From Arcicella sp038230735 (GTDB taxonomy: Bacteria; Bacteroidota; Bacteroidia; Cytophagales; Spirosomataceae), in assembly GCA_038230735.1 (NCBI GenBank), contig JBBRMR010000006.1:41218-105217 (forward strand): a stretch of 64,000 nucleotides of DNA. Direction: 5' to 3'. Numbering within the stretch: the stretch's first letter is position 1; every line of letters starts with the position of its first letter. Both the position numbers and the translations under genes were made by a program. The notes beneath the pieces are model-generated. The model had not been told where the DNA came from, ran no database searches, and saw only the letters and a list, made by a program, of their open reading frames with translations. Shown here in pieces: positions 33,066-41,932 of this stretch.

Positions 33066-35855
33066 TTATGCTGCAAATTTTGCAAAGGCGAAGTCGTTTG
33101 ACGTAAGAATACCCTTACTTGCTTTGCGTGATATGATTTTTTCATACTCAGTTAAAAAGTATGCTTCTGTAAGAAATTCTTTTCCAAATGTTTCCTTCAA
33201 TATTGATTGTCCGTGTTTAGGAAAAGTAATTTCTTTGGTTAATGAATAATTCCAAAGTTTTTCAATCCGTTCATCTATATCTTTATAGTCTTCTTTATAA
33301 ACCAAACTAAGCGTTTCTGTTGAAATTACGAATTTATTCACTATTATTTCTCTGCTTGTTTGATTGATAATTCCCATTGATTCCAAAATATTCAATAATA
33401 AAGGACATCGCCTTTTTGCTCCTTCATCAGAAGAGACATCAATTCCATTTTGGTCACAAAAACTTGTAATAAAAGGTGTTTTAAAGAAGTTTTCGTAAAT
33501 GTAATTTTTCATTACAGTCTTCTTTCTGAGAATTTTTAATAGATAATTTACCATTAACGAAATGGCAGGCATTTCTATACATAAATTCTGAAACAGGATT
33601 TTTGCTTCAGAATTTTTAGGTTTAGATATAAAACTGTAAATCTGCTGGTTGAAATAATTTGTTGATTCAGTCATATCCCAATTAGGTATATTTTCTTTCT
33701 TTGTTTTGAAATCGTCATTGATATTTTTCAAAAGTTCTGAGAATAAATCCGCTAATTTTTCTCCATCAGGCGTAAATTTTAACACAAATTCTTGATTACC
33801 TAATTTTCTATCATCAACCAATAGCCCCAATTCCATAGCACATTGAATTTTATATTTGGTTGAACGCTGTAAAATACCTAATTCCCCTTCATCATAATTT
33901 CCTCTTAATCGCACATATTTTTCGTCTAATAAAGTATCATTCAACTTCTTTTTCTTCACTAGTTTCAGAATATGGAGAATATGCCCTAAATGAACACTTG
34001 GGGGAAATATATAATTCATTTCTGTAAATTCACCTATTTCTCTCAAAAATTTAACCCATGAGCCAAAAACATTAAGATATTTTGCCACTTTAAATTCTCC
34101 TTGCTGGTTAATTTCTTCTTGCGTTGGTTTACGCTCTAACTTTTCCGCAAGTTCATAATAAGCTGAAATCAAATCTTCTTTTGTTATTTCTCTGTCTTGT
34201 GCATCTTGTCTATCTAAAATTTGCTCCACTTCGGTATCGAATTGAACTTTGCAATTAGGCGAATATTCATATAAAATCTTCTCAAATCGTCCCGTTTTTG
34301 GATTTATCAATCCTTCTTTACCTTTCGCAAGATATTGACGAATTAAATGTGCTTTTTTGTAATTACCGATAAAATCAAGAATTGTAACATTGTCTTTTCC
34401 CGAACTTATCCGTAAACCACGTCCTAATTGCTGTAAAAATACTGTTTTGCTTTCTGTCGGTCTTAAAAATAGCAAAACTTGTATATCAGGAAAATCAACA
34501 CCTTCATTGAATAAATCTACGGTAAAAGCTATTGTGAACTCGTTATTTCTGAATTTTTTGATAAGTTCATCTCGGTTTTCGCTTTCAGAAGTTATTGACA
34601 CACAAGGAATACCTTTTGAATTAAAAAACTCTGACATTCTATTAGCGTGTTTTACCGAAGCACAAAAGCCAATTCCTTTATTTCCGTTACCTTTTGTTGA
34701 ATACTCTTTATAAATCTGTTCATTTCTTTCCTTAATTATCAAATGTTTATCAAGGTCTTGAACATTATATTTATTACCTTGAAATTTAATTTTTGAATAG
34801 TCTATATTATCCTTTAATCCGTAATAATTGAAAGGCACTAAAAAGCCATTTTCGATTGCATCATTAAGAGAGTATTCAAAGACTTTGTTATATTCAAAAA
34901 GTTCAAAAATATCTTTTCTATCCATTCTATCGGGCGTGGCTGTCAAGCCTAACATAAAAAAAGATGGAGTAAAATATTGTAAAACAGTTTGATATGATGG
35001 TGCTTGTCCGTGATGAACTTCATCTACGATTATGTAATCAAATTCGTCTCTTGAAAATTGCTCTAATGTTTCAACATTTCGCATTGTGTCCTTTGAGGCA
35101 AATAAAATCTTTGAATCTTTAACATTTTCTCTTACTTCACCTGTCAATAACCCTAATTTTTCAGTTGGATATATTTTTTCAAAAGCATCTTTCGATTGGC
35201 TCAAAATATCCAAGCGATGAACTAAAAACAGTATTTTTCCATTAGTTTTTAACGTATCAAATGCTGAAAGATAGGTTTTACCTGTTCCTGTCGGCAAAAC
35301 AACTATCCCTTTTTTCCAACCTTTATTACGGTAATAATTCAAAGCCGTCAAGACTTCATTTTGTAAATAATTAGGCTCAATTATCCTTGCTGATAGAAGT
35401 TCAGGGAAAATTTTAAGAATAATTTTAGTAATACTTTCGCTTACTCGACTTCTCCACAAAGGCGATATAAGTTGGTTATATGAGTAGCGTAAAAGTTGAT
35501 AACCTGCTTTCAATATTTCGTTTTGGCGAAAAAGGTTATCATCAAACATTTCATTTGGTATTATACCTTCTGCATGATATGTTTCCCCATTTACTTCTAA
35601 GGCTAACCGTTTTCCGTCTTTTAGCAAGACAAAATCTATTTTACGGCTTTTGCCTTCGCTATCCAAGAATGGGTATTGTGGAATTACATATTTGATATTC
35701 TCATTTCCTAAAATTGGAAATAAGAAATCAGAAACAAAAGTCTTTTCGCTTTCTTGCGTTATACGGCTATTATAAATTTCTAAGTATTCATGAAGTTCAA
35801 CAGTATTCTCATTTTCAAGTAAGTTTTGCCAAGAGGCTACTATTTGATTATCCAT
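33066..35855 (-). CDS. Stand-alone nuclease-SF2 helicase
   Basis: 929 residues, intact. Residues ~35-125 hold a restriction-like fold: FLDSEGKSRKIDFVLL (D74), LALEVNGETYH (E87, N89 where a Lys is often found, H94), as in DUF559/type III-like nucleases. Residues ~165-490 are a superfamily 2 helicase: LPTGTGKT (187-194), DEVH (278-281), TATP (305-308), QQLGRGLR (475-482). Residues ~547-598 (LISAYYELAEKLERKPTQEE...VFGSWVKFLREIG) resemble homing-endonuclease-associated repeats. The C-terminal 330 residues are unrecognised. Single-gene nuclease-helicases of this build are often anti-phage proteins. It sits between the remnants of an EcoRI-type system; there is no specificity or methyltransferase partner. 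Start ATG 35855. Confidence 0.82.
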   Translation of the reverse strand: MDNQIVASWQNLLENENTVELHEYLEIYNSRITQESEKTFVSDFLFPILGNENIKYVIPQYPFLDSEGKSRKIDFVLLKDGKRLALEVNGETYHAEGIIPNEMFDDNLFRQNEILKAGYQLLRYSYNQLISPLWRSRVSESITKIILKIFPELLSARIIEPNYLQNEVLTALNYYRNKGWKKGIVVLPTGTGKTYLSAFDTLKTNGKILFLVHRLDILSQSKDAFEKIYPTEKLGLLTGEVRENVKDSKILFASKDTMRNVETLEQFSRDEFDYIIVDEVHHGQAPSYQTVLQYFTPSFFMLGLTATPDRMDRKDIFELFEYNKVFEYSLNDAIENGFLVPFNYYGLKDNIDYSKIKFQGNKYNVQDLDKHLIIKERNEQIYKEYSTKGNGNKGIGFCASVKHANRMSEFFNSKGIPCVSITSESENRDELIKKFRNNEFTIAFTVDLFNEGVDFPDIQVLLFLRPTESKTVFLQQLGRGLRISSGKDNVTILDFIGNYKKAHLIRQYLAKGKEGLINPKTGRFEKILYEYSPNCKVQFDTEVEQILDRQDAQDREITKEDLISAYYELAEKLERKPTQEEINQQGEFKVAKYLNVFGSWVKFLREIGEFTEMNYIFPPSVHLGHILHILKLVKKKKLNDTLLDEKYVRLRGNYDEGELGILQRSTKYKIQCAMELGLLVDDRKLGNQEFVLKFTPDGEKLADLFSELLKNINDDFKTKKENIPNWDMTESTNYFNQQIYSFISKPKNSEAKILFQNLCIEMPAISLMVNYLLKILRKKTVMKNYIYENFFKTPFITSFCDQNGIDVSSDEGAKRRCPLLLNILESMGIINQTSREIIVNKFVISTETLSLVYKEDYKDIDERIEKLWNYSLTKEITFPKHGQSILKETFGKEFLTEAYFLTEYEKIISRKASKGILTSNDFAFAKFAA

Positions 35856-35929
35856 AATTTATATAAGTTTTGGCGTAAAAAATAGCCAATTCTCGGGGTT
35901 AGAATATCGTTATTTTATTTTCATCCTTT

Positions 35930-36145
35930 CTATTTTAATCGAAGAACAGATGTTTTTTTTAGTTTATCATTAAAAAAGTTACTACTTCTTGGATCGTCAC
36001 AATTACAAAAAACCACTTTATTTTTAAAATGTTCCGTGTAATGTTTCAATTCACTTTCAATGTCTGAAAGTTGAGTATAAAACTCATCTTTTTTTGAAAA
36101 TTTTGCTATATGTAAGGTTTTATTTAGTGTTTTTTCCGCTATCAT
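35930..36145 (-). pseudogene. N-terminal stump of an EcoRI-type adenine methyltransferase
   Basis: 71 codons with a normal ATG. Residues 1-58 follow M.EcoRI as remembered: KTLHIAKFSKKDEFYTQLSD (KLLHKAKKSKSDEFYTQYCD in M.EcoRI), then IESELKHYTEHF, KVVFCNCDDPRSSNFF. After SNFF the similarity ends (NDKLKKTSVLRLK, possibly a deletion joining to the ..LGLKKL.. segment) and a stop follows. M.EcoRI is 326 residues; the catalytic NPPF motif, S-adenosylmethionine site and C-terminus are absent, and no other fragment of it is seen in the window. It cannot methylate GAATTC. Lies 74 bases upstream of the nuclease-helicase. Confidence 0.85.
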
Positions 36146-36262
36146 TATTGTTGTATTCGTTATGCAGTAAATTTACAGATTTAATTTCTGTTGCTTGTCT
36201 TTTTAGACTGTAAAATTACTTCTATAAATAGTATATTTTTCAAAAATACTTCACAATAAAAA

Positions 36263-36294
36263 AAATGCCCTTAGAACCAAATCCAAGGGCATTT
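36263..36294 (-). terminator. dnaK terminator (AAAATGCCC family)
   Basis: AAATGCCCTT (36263-36272) pairs with AAGGGCATTT (36285-36294), 18 bases after the dnaK stop. Confidence 0.75.
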
Positions 36295-36312
36295 CACTTA
36301 AAACTCCAAACT

Positions 36313-38220
36313 TTACTTCACCTCCTCAAAAGGCACATCTTCCGCTTGTGAACTTGAACCAGCGTCTGCGGTTTGTTGTCCGTTTTCGCCGCCCATTGGG
36401 TTGGCATCTCCGCCTGTTTGTGCGTACATCTCAGTTGATGCTGCCGCCCAAGCGTTGTTGAGTGCTTCTAATGCCGTGTCGATTGCCGCTGCATCACGTG
36501 AACCGTGTGCGGTACGTAAACCCGTCAAGGCATTTTCGATGGCGGTTTTATTACCTTCCGAAAGTTTTTCACCGTACTCTTTCAATTGTTTTTCCGTTTG
36601 GAAAATCAATGAATCGGCTTGGTTGATTTTTTCGATTTTTTCTCTCTCTGCTTTATCTTCGTTTTCGTTAGCCTTAGCTTCCTGACGCATTCTTTCGATT
36701 TCTGCGTCCGTCAAACCGCTTGATGCTTCAATACGGATATTGCTTTCTTTGCCCGTTCCTTTGTCTTTTGCTGATACGTGTAAAATACCGTTGGCATCAA
36801 TATCAAAAGTAACTTCTACTTGCGGCACACCACGGGGTGCTGGTGGAATTCCGTCTAAGTGGAAACGACCTAATGAACGGTTATTGGTCGCCATTGGACG
36901 CTCTCCTTGCAATACGTTCAATTCTACCGAAGGCTGATTGTCTGATGCAGTTGAGAAAGTCTCCGATTTTTTCGTTGGAATAGTCGTGTTGGCTTCAATC
37001 AATTTAGTGAACACACCACCCATTGTCTCGATACCCAATGACAATGGAATAACGTCTAACAATAATACATCCTTCACTTCACCCGTCAAAACACCCCCTT
37101 GAATGGCAGCGCCTAAGGCTACGGCTTCGTCAGGATTTACGCCTTTTGACGCTTTTTTGCCCCAATATTTTTCTACTTCTTCTACTACCTTTGGAATACG
37201 AGTTGAACCACCCACCAAGATAACTTCGTCAATATCTGAATTTGAATATCCAGAGTTTTTCATCGCTCTCTTGCAAGGCTCCAACATTCTTTGGAACAAT
37301 GAATCTGCCAATTGTTCAAATTTGGCACGGCTCAAAGTTCGAACCAAGTGCTTAGGCATACCGTCCACGGGGAAGATATACGGCAAATTGATTTCGGTAG
37401 AAGCACTTGAAGACAATTCTACTTTCGCTTTTTCAGCTGCTTCTTTCAAACGTTGAAGAGCCATCGCATCTTTACGCAAATCTAAACCTTCGTCATTTTT
37501 AAATTCAGCCGCCAACCATTCGATGATTACTTGGTCAAAGTCGTCTCCACCTAAATGCGTATCACCGTCAGTTGATTTTACTTCAAAAACGCCATCACCT
37601 AATTCCAATACTGAAATATCAAAAGTACCGCCCCCTAAGTCAAAAACGGCAATTTTCATATCTTTACCACCTTTGTCCAAACCATACGCCAAAGCGGCGG
37701 CGGTTGGTTCGTTGATGATACGTTTTACTTCTAAACCAGCAATCTGCCCCGCTTCTTTCGTAGCCTGACGTTCTGCATCGTTGAAATAAGCTGGTACAGT
37801 GATAACAGCCTCAGTGATGGTTTGCCCTAAATAGTCTTCGGCAGTTTGCTTCATTTTCGTAAGAATCTGAGCCGAGATTTCTTGTGGCGTATATAAACGG
37901 TCGCCAATGCGAACCCGTGGCGTATCGTTTGAACCTTGCTCAACGGTATAAGCAATGGTTTTTAATTCGCTTCCTACATCTGTATAACGTTTACCCATGA
38001 AACGCTTGATAGAAGAAATGGTGTTTTTAGGATTGGTGATAGCCTGACGTTTAGCCGAATCTCCTACTTTACGTTCACCGTTGCCATTGTCTAAAAAAGC
38101 CACGATTGAAGGTGTAGTACGACGACCTTCTGAGTTAGCGATTACGACTGGTTCGTTACCTTCCATTACGGCTACGCAAGAGTTGGTTGTTCCTAAGTCA
38201 ATACCGATAATTTTTCCCAT
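36313..38220 (-). CDS. dnaK: Molecular chaperone DnaK (Hsp70)
   Basis: ATP-dependent chaperone for unfolded proteins in the cytoplasm. 635 residues from the Met at 38220 (MGKIIGIDLGTTNSCVAVME); the frame extends upstream to 38280 but that is the promoter region. Nucleotide domain signatures IDLGTTNS, FDLGGGTFDISVL, ILVGGSTRIPKV; substrate domain from about 395 (DVIPLSLGIETMGGVFTKLI, NQPSVELNVLQGERPMA); lid and an acidic tail ending AEDVPFEEVK. No dnaJ or grpE is adjacent, unlike many bacteria. Confidence 0.99.
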   Translation of the reverse strand: MGKIIGIDLGTTNSCVAVMEGNEPVVIANSEGRRTTPSIVAFLDNGNGERKVGDSAKRQAITNPKNTISSIKRFMGKRYTDVGSELKTIAYTVEQGSNDTPRVRIGDRLYTPQEISAQILTKMKQTAEDYLGQTITEAVITVPAYFNDAERQATKEAGQIAGLEVKRIINEPTAAALAYGLDKGGKDMKIAVFDLGGGTFDISVLELGDGVFEVKSTDGDTHLGGDDFDQVIIEWLAAEFKNDEGLDLRKDAMALQRLKEAAEKAKVELSSSASTEINLPYIFPVDGMPKHLVRTLSRAKFEQLADSLFQRMLEPCKRAMKNSGYSNSDIDEVILVGGSTRIPKVVEEVEKYWGKKASKGVNPDEAVALGAAIQGGVLTGEVKDVLLLDVIPLSLGIETMGGVFTKLIEANTTIPTKKSETFSTASDNQPSVELNVLQGERPMATNNRSLGRFHLDGIPPAPRGVPQVEVTFDIDANGILHVSAKDKGTGKESNIRIEASSGLTDAEIERMRQEAKANENEDKAEREKIEKINQADSLIFQTEKQLKEYGEKLSEGNKTAIENALTGLRTAHGSRDAAAIDTALEALNNAWAAASTEMYAQTGGDANPMGGENGQQTADAGSSSQAEDVPFEEVK

Positions 38221-38276
38221 TTTGATTATTATTTTATTATTTGAATAAGTTTTTAATTCGATTTTCCTTAATTTCA

Positions 38277-38328
38277 ACAATCATAATGCCAGCGGTGTTT
38301 TTTACGTTTATTTATGACAGAATGACAG
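38277..38328 (-). promoter_or_regulatory. dnaK upstream region: sigma-54-like motif and TGTCA repeat
   Basis: On the minus strand, TGGCA (38287-38291) stands upstream of TTGT at -12 spacing, resembling TGGCAC-N5-TTGC. Further upstream CTGTCATTCTGTCATA (38313-38328) repeats TGTCA. About 57 bases to the ATG. Sigma-54 use is inferred; no CIRCE element is seen. Confidence 0.4.
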
Positions 38329-38370
38329 TTTTTAGAAATATTGTCAGTAGTATTTCGTCAAATAGCGTAG

Positions 38371-38667
38371 AGACAAGGCACTGCCTTGTCTAATCTTTGT
38401 CCGATTTTAATTATAAATTATACGCAATTAAATTTTGAATTATATTTGTCCATACGTAGAGATAAGGCACTGCCTTGTCTAATCATTGTCCGATTTTATT
38501 TATACTACTCATAGAAACTATTTCTTACCTAAAATGTGTCCAAACTTGTTCGTGCGTGAGACAAGGCAGTGCCTTGTCTAATCTTTATGCGATTTTATTT
38601 ATCAATCATTGGTAATTAAATTTTGAATTAAACTTATTCGTGCGTGAGACAAGGCAGTGCCTTGTCT
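38371..38667. repeat. Four-copy array of 21-base palindromes
   Basis: AGACAAGGCA-C/G-TGCCTTGTCT at 38371, 38460 (one change), 38559 and 38647, spaced 89, 99 and 88 bases. The intervals are themselves related (TCTTTGTCCGATTTTATTTA, ATTAAATTTTGAATTA, TTCGTGCGTGAG), so units of ~90 bases were duplicated. Not a CRISPR: spacers are homologous. Lies between the divergent dnaK and dehydrogenase genes. Confidence 0.85.
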
Positions 38668-38704
38668 CTACATTTCGTCCAATTTCAAAAAAATAACAAA
38701 AACA

Positions 38705-39622
38705 ATGAAAATATACATTTTTACCCCCTTCGCTGAAACTGAAGTTCAGAAATTCAAAGATTCTTTATCTCCAAAATACAAAGTTATTATTGGCGAAGAA
38801 CTGTCCTTAGAGCAAAGAGAAACACAATTTCGTACTTGTGAAATCTGTTATGGAAATCCTCCGCTTGATTGGTTGGCAAATAATAAAACCTTACAATGGC
38901 TTCAATTGAACTCAACTGGACTTGACCCGTACCAAAAACTGACGGACTATCATTTCAAACTGACCAATCTAAAAGGTTTCTTCGGACAGTCGGTAGCGGA
39001 AACGGCTTTGGCAGGAATTTTAGGAATTTATAGACGAATCGACCATTTAGCTCGTTTACAATCTGAAAAGAATTGGGTTGGAGTTCCTTTAAGATCAACT
39101 TTACATCTATTACATCAATCAAGGGTTCTGATTTTAGGAAGTGGAGCAATTGGGCTAAAAATCAAAGAATTATTAATGGGTTTTGAATGTGAAACAACCA
39201 TTTTAAATTCCAAGACTATTACACAACTCACTGATTATCTGCCTAATATAGATATTCTAATCGCCGCTTTACCCGAAACGAAAGAGACGATTGGGCTTTT
39301 GAATAAGGAATACTTGGATATGCTAAAACCATCGGCATTGTTCGTAAACGTAGGCAGAGGTTCAGCCGTTGATGAAGAATATTTAATTGAGATTTTACAA
39401 GAAAATAAAATATTTGGGGCAGTTTTGGACGTTACTGAAAAAGAACCATTGCCTATCGAAAGTCCGCTTTGGGCGATGTCAAACATATTATTAACCCAAC
39501 ATTCATCGGGAGGATGGGCAGAAGAAGCATCGGATAAAGTAAAATTCTTTTTGAGTAATTTGGAAAGATTTGAAAATGGGGAGGAGTTAGTGAATAATGT
39601 TGATTTGGTGAAGGGGTATTAA
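38705..39622 (+). CDS. D-2-hydroxyacid dehydrogenase
   Basis: 305 residues from the Met at 38705 (MKIYIFTPFAETEV); the frame starts at 38657 inside the last palindrome copy. NAD(P) Rossmann fold with LILGSGAIGLKIKELLMG; catalytic Arg in VNVGRGSAVDE, Glu in DVTEKEPLP and His in LTQHSSGG. Reduces a 2-keto acid or oxidises a D-2-hydroxy acid; the substrate cannot be assigned. Shares its upstream region with dnaK. Confidence 0.88.
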   Translation: MKIYIFTPFAETEVQKFKDSLSPKYKVIIGEELSLEQRETQFRTCEICYGNPPLDWLANNKTLQWLQLNSTGLDPYQKLTDYHFKLTNLKGFFGQSVAETALAGILGIYRRIDHLARLQSEKNWVGVPLRSTLHLLHQSRVLILGSGAIGLKIKELLMGFECETTILNSKTITQLTDYLPNIDILIAALPETKETIGLLNKEYLDMLKPSALFVNVGRGSAVDEEYLIEILQENKIFGAVLDVTEKEPLPIESPLWAMSNILLTQHSSGGWAEEASDKVKFFLSNLERFENGEELVNNVDLVKGY

Positions 39623-39629
39623 ATGGTTA

Positions 39630-39863
39630 GACCACAGATTAGACGGATTTTACGGATTCACACGGATTTTTTTTCTTATATTTTAAAATTACTGGATGAC
39701 ATTTTTCACATTATCCATAGCGAGGGAATTAATTCCCTCGCTATGGATAATGTGAAAAGTTTACTTTGAGTAATATTATTAAATAATTCAGTTCCCATAA
39801 AATTCAAAGAAAATCATTTTTTAAAATCCGTCTAAATCCGTACAATCGTTCAAATCTGTGGTC
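39630..39863. repeat. Nested inverted-repeat element with a 56-base perfect palindrome
   Basis: Outer imperfect arms of about 41 bases (39630-39671 and 39823-39863, both beginning GACCACAGATT outward) enclose an uninterrupted palindrome at 39703-39758 (28-base arms, centre GAATTAATTC, no loop). No coding frame inside. MITE-like in layout, though no transposase or target duplication was identified. Confidence 0.7.
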
Positions 39864-39877
39864 AGAATTTCAAAACT

Positions 39878-41932
39878 ATGTTCAAAAAAATACTTATACT
39901 CTTATATCTATTTGTAAATCAACCGATTATTGCCCAAGATAATCAACGGTATTTGGCTTTGGTCTTGGTGAATATTGATGAAAAAGAAGATGATTTGGGT
40001 GTAAAAGAAATTGAAAAAGCTCATCAGTTAGGATTTAATGCCGTCAATATTGCCGTGCTTTGGGACTATGTCAAAGTCTATCGTGCCAATACCGCCAATC
40101 CTTGGATTCAGGTGGATAATCAGATGAAAAAAGCGTCTGAATTAGGGATGAAAATTGGGCTTCGGGTGTGGATTGATGGTTGGTGTGGCGATGATAAAAA
40201 AAATCAATGGTGTTCAAATTTCGACCCAAACGAAATTATGGTCGATGGTGAAGGGCGTTATTCCTTTGCCCAATCGGGTCCAGGCAAGCGTAGTATGACA
40301 TCCTTTGCAGCTACCTCCACCCTTACTCGCATGAAAAGTTTTACTATGGAAGTGATGGAACGTTACAAAAAGTACCAAGAAAATGGCGATATTTTATATG
40401 TAAGTTTAGCCACCACGGGCGAACAAGAATTAGGATATTCCTTCGGTAATTCTGGCACAGACGGACTTTTTGACTATTCACCTCCCATGCGTGAAGCCTA
40501 TCGGGTGTGGCTCAGAAGACGTTATTGCAATGATTTGAATAATTTAAAAAAGGCTTGGGGTGATGATTATAGAGACATTAAAAGTTTCAACGACATCAAT
40601 CCAAAATATAGCATTTATTTTCAGTATTCCTTTGAAAAACAGGACGGTAGGGATTGGTATAATTTCCGCCATTTCATGTTGAAACGCTTTAATACCGAAT
40701 TTATCCAGACCGTAAAATCCGTAAAAGTAAATCGCCCTTTCAAAATTGTGAATGATTATGGTTCAGTTTTCGATGATTTGGCGGTACGGCGGGGAACGAT
40801 GGCATTTCAAGATTTGGGCGAAGGGACTGATGGTATCAAGGTAAACGATGCCCTTCCTTACAATCACCGTTTTTCCATGGATTTTATTCGGAGTAATATG
40901 CCCAACAAGTGGATTATGAATGAAGCGGAAGTCAAAGATTTTTTACCCATTCAGTCAGAATCAGCCGTTTATGCGAGTGACCATTTTCAACAAATCGACC
41001 AATCTTTTACGCACGGAGCAAAAATGGTTGCCGTTTTTCCGAATATAAAAGGTAAAAACTTGATGCAAATTGTGGAGAATACCGCCAAATTGGGGGAAAT
41101 TATTAAAAACAAATGGCTGACTAACAAAACGCCCATTCAAGTAAATCAGAAAGGGAAATTGAATCTAAAACTCTCAGAATTCCTGTTTGATGGTGGTTGT
41201 GTGCAGGGTTCGGGCAGGTGTAAAGCCTTGACGGAATGGCAAAATATTTCGGCAAAAAATGGGGGACAACCCGTGGAGATTATCATGGAGGAGGATTTTA
41301 TCAAAGACCCATTCATCTGTGAAAATTTAGGCATCAATGCCGAGTATGAGGGAGCTTTGCAAAAGGCAGATTGTCAGGGTGGCTACGGTTGGATTGTCAA
41401 TAAAAGTAATCTCCCCCAAGCCGTAAAATATGAAATTCAATTGGATGGAAAAGTTATCAAAACTGGCTTTGCCGATAGTTTAAATCCAGCATCTCAACGG
41501 TATTTTGGCAATGCTAAACATGGTTTTTCTTTTAAATTCCCCATGCTTTCAGATGGTGAACATACTTTGAAAATTAAAATTCCCGAAAGTAGTTATTTAA
41601 TCACCAGTGCCAAAGTAAATTTAGTTTGTAGTAATTCGAGCAAACAAACCCAGGTAAAAAATATTACCCAATGTATTGAATGTGACGAGTTTAATGTCTA
41701 TCCAAACCCCGCCACCGACCGAGTTTCTTTGGGATTCAACCTTCAAGATTTCAAGGCAGTTTTGATTGAAATATTCGATATGCAGGGCAGAAGAGTTTAT
41801 TTTTCAGATACTTACGGCGTGGCGGGAGACAATGATTTAGAAATCAGTACGCAATCGTGGGCGGCAGGAAATTACATCATGAATGTAAGAATTGACCAGA
41901 AGTTTTATCAACAGAAATTTATAAAGCGATAA
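39878..41932 (+). CDS. Secreted GH42-like protein with type IX sorting domain
   Basis: 684 residues. Signal peptide MFKKILILLYLFVNQPIIAQ; residues ~22-420 form a beta-galactosidase-like TIM barrel: GFNAVNIAVLWDYVKVY, ILYVSLATTGEQELGYSFG (candidate acid/base Glu in GEQE), DYSPPMREAYRVWLRRRY, KKAWGDDY, and WIMNEAEVKDF (second candidate Glu). Residues ~430-590 are an unassigned beta domain with paired cysteines. The end, CDEFNVYPNPATDRVSLGFN to NYIMNVRIDQKFYQQKFIKR, is a type A Por sorting domain that directs export through the type IX system and cell-surface anchoring. Substrate not predictable. Confidence 0.82.
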   Translation: MFKKILILLYLFVNQPIIAQDNQRYLALVLVNIDEKEDDLGVKEIEKAHQLGFNAVNIAVLWDYVKVYRANTANPWIQVDNQMKKASELGMKIGLRVWIDGWCGDDKKNQWCSNFDPNEIMVDGEGRYSFAQSGPGKRSMTSFAATSTLTRMKSFTMEVMERYKKYQENGDILYVSLATTGEQELGYSFGNSGTDGLFDYSPPMREAYRVWLRRRYCNDLNNLKKAWGDDYRDIKSFNDINPKYSIYFQYSFEKQDGRDWYNFRHFMLKRFNTEFIQTVKSVKVNRPFKIVNDYGSVFDDLAVRRGTMAFQDLGEGTDGIKVNDALPYNHRFSMDFIRSNMPNKWIMNEAEVKDFLPIQSESAVYASDHFQQIDQSFTHGAKMVAVFPNIKGKNLMQIVENTAKLGEIIKNKWLTNKTPIQVNQKGKLNLKLSEFLFDGGCVQGSGRCKALTEWQNISAKNGGQPVEIIMEEDFIKDPFICENLGINAEYEGALQKADCQGGYGWIVNKSNLPQAVKYEIQLDGKVIKTGFADSLNPASQRYFGNAKHGFSFKFPMLSDGEHTLKIKIPESSYLITSAKVNLVCSNSSKQTQVKNITQCIECDEFNVYPNPATDRVSLGFNLQDFKAVLIEIFDMQGRRVYFSDTYGVAGDNDLEISTQSWAAGNYIMNVRIDQKFYQQKFIKR

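Noticed and set aside
32921..33145. 74-codon minus-strand frame between helicase and acidic protein
   Set aside because: Overlaps the end of the helicase gene in another frame, has no recognisable sequence, and is not the missing methyltransferase part.
38371..38667. Possible CRISPR array
   Set aside because: Repeats are regularly spaced, but the spacers are homologous to each other and ~70 bases long, the unit is fully palindromic, and there are no cas genes.
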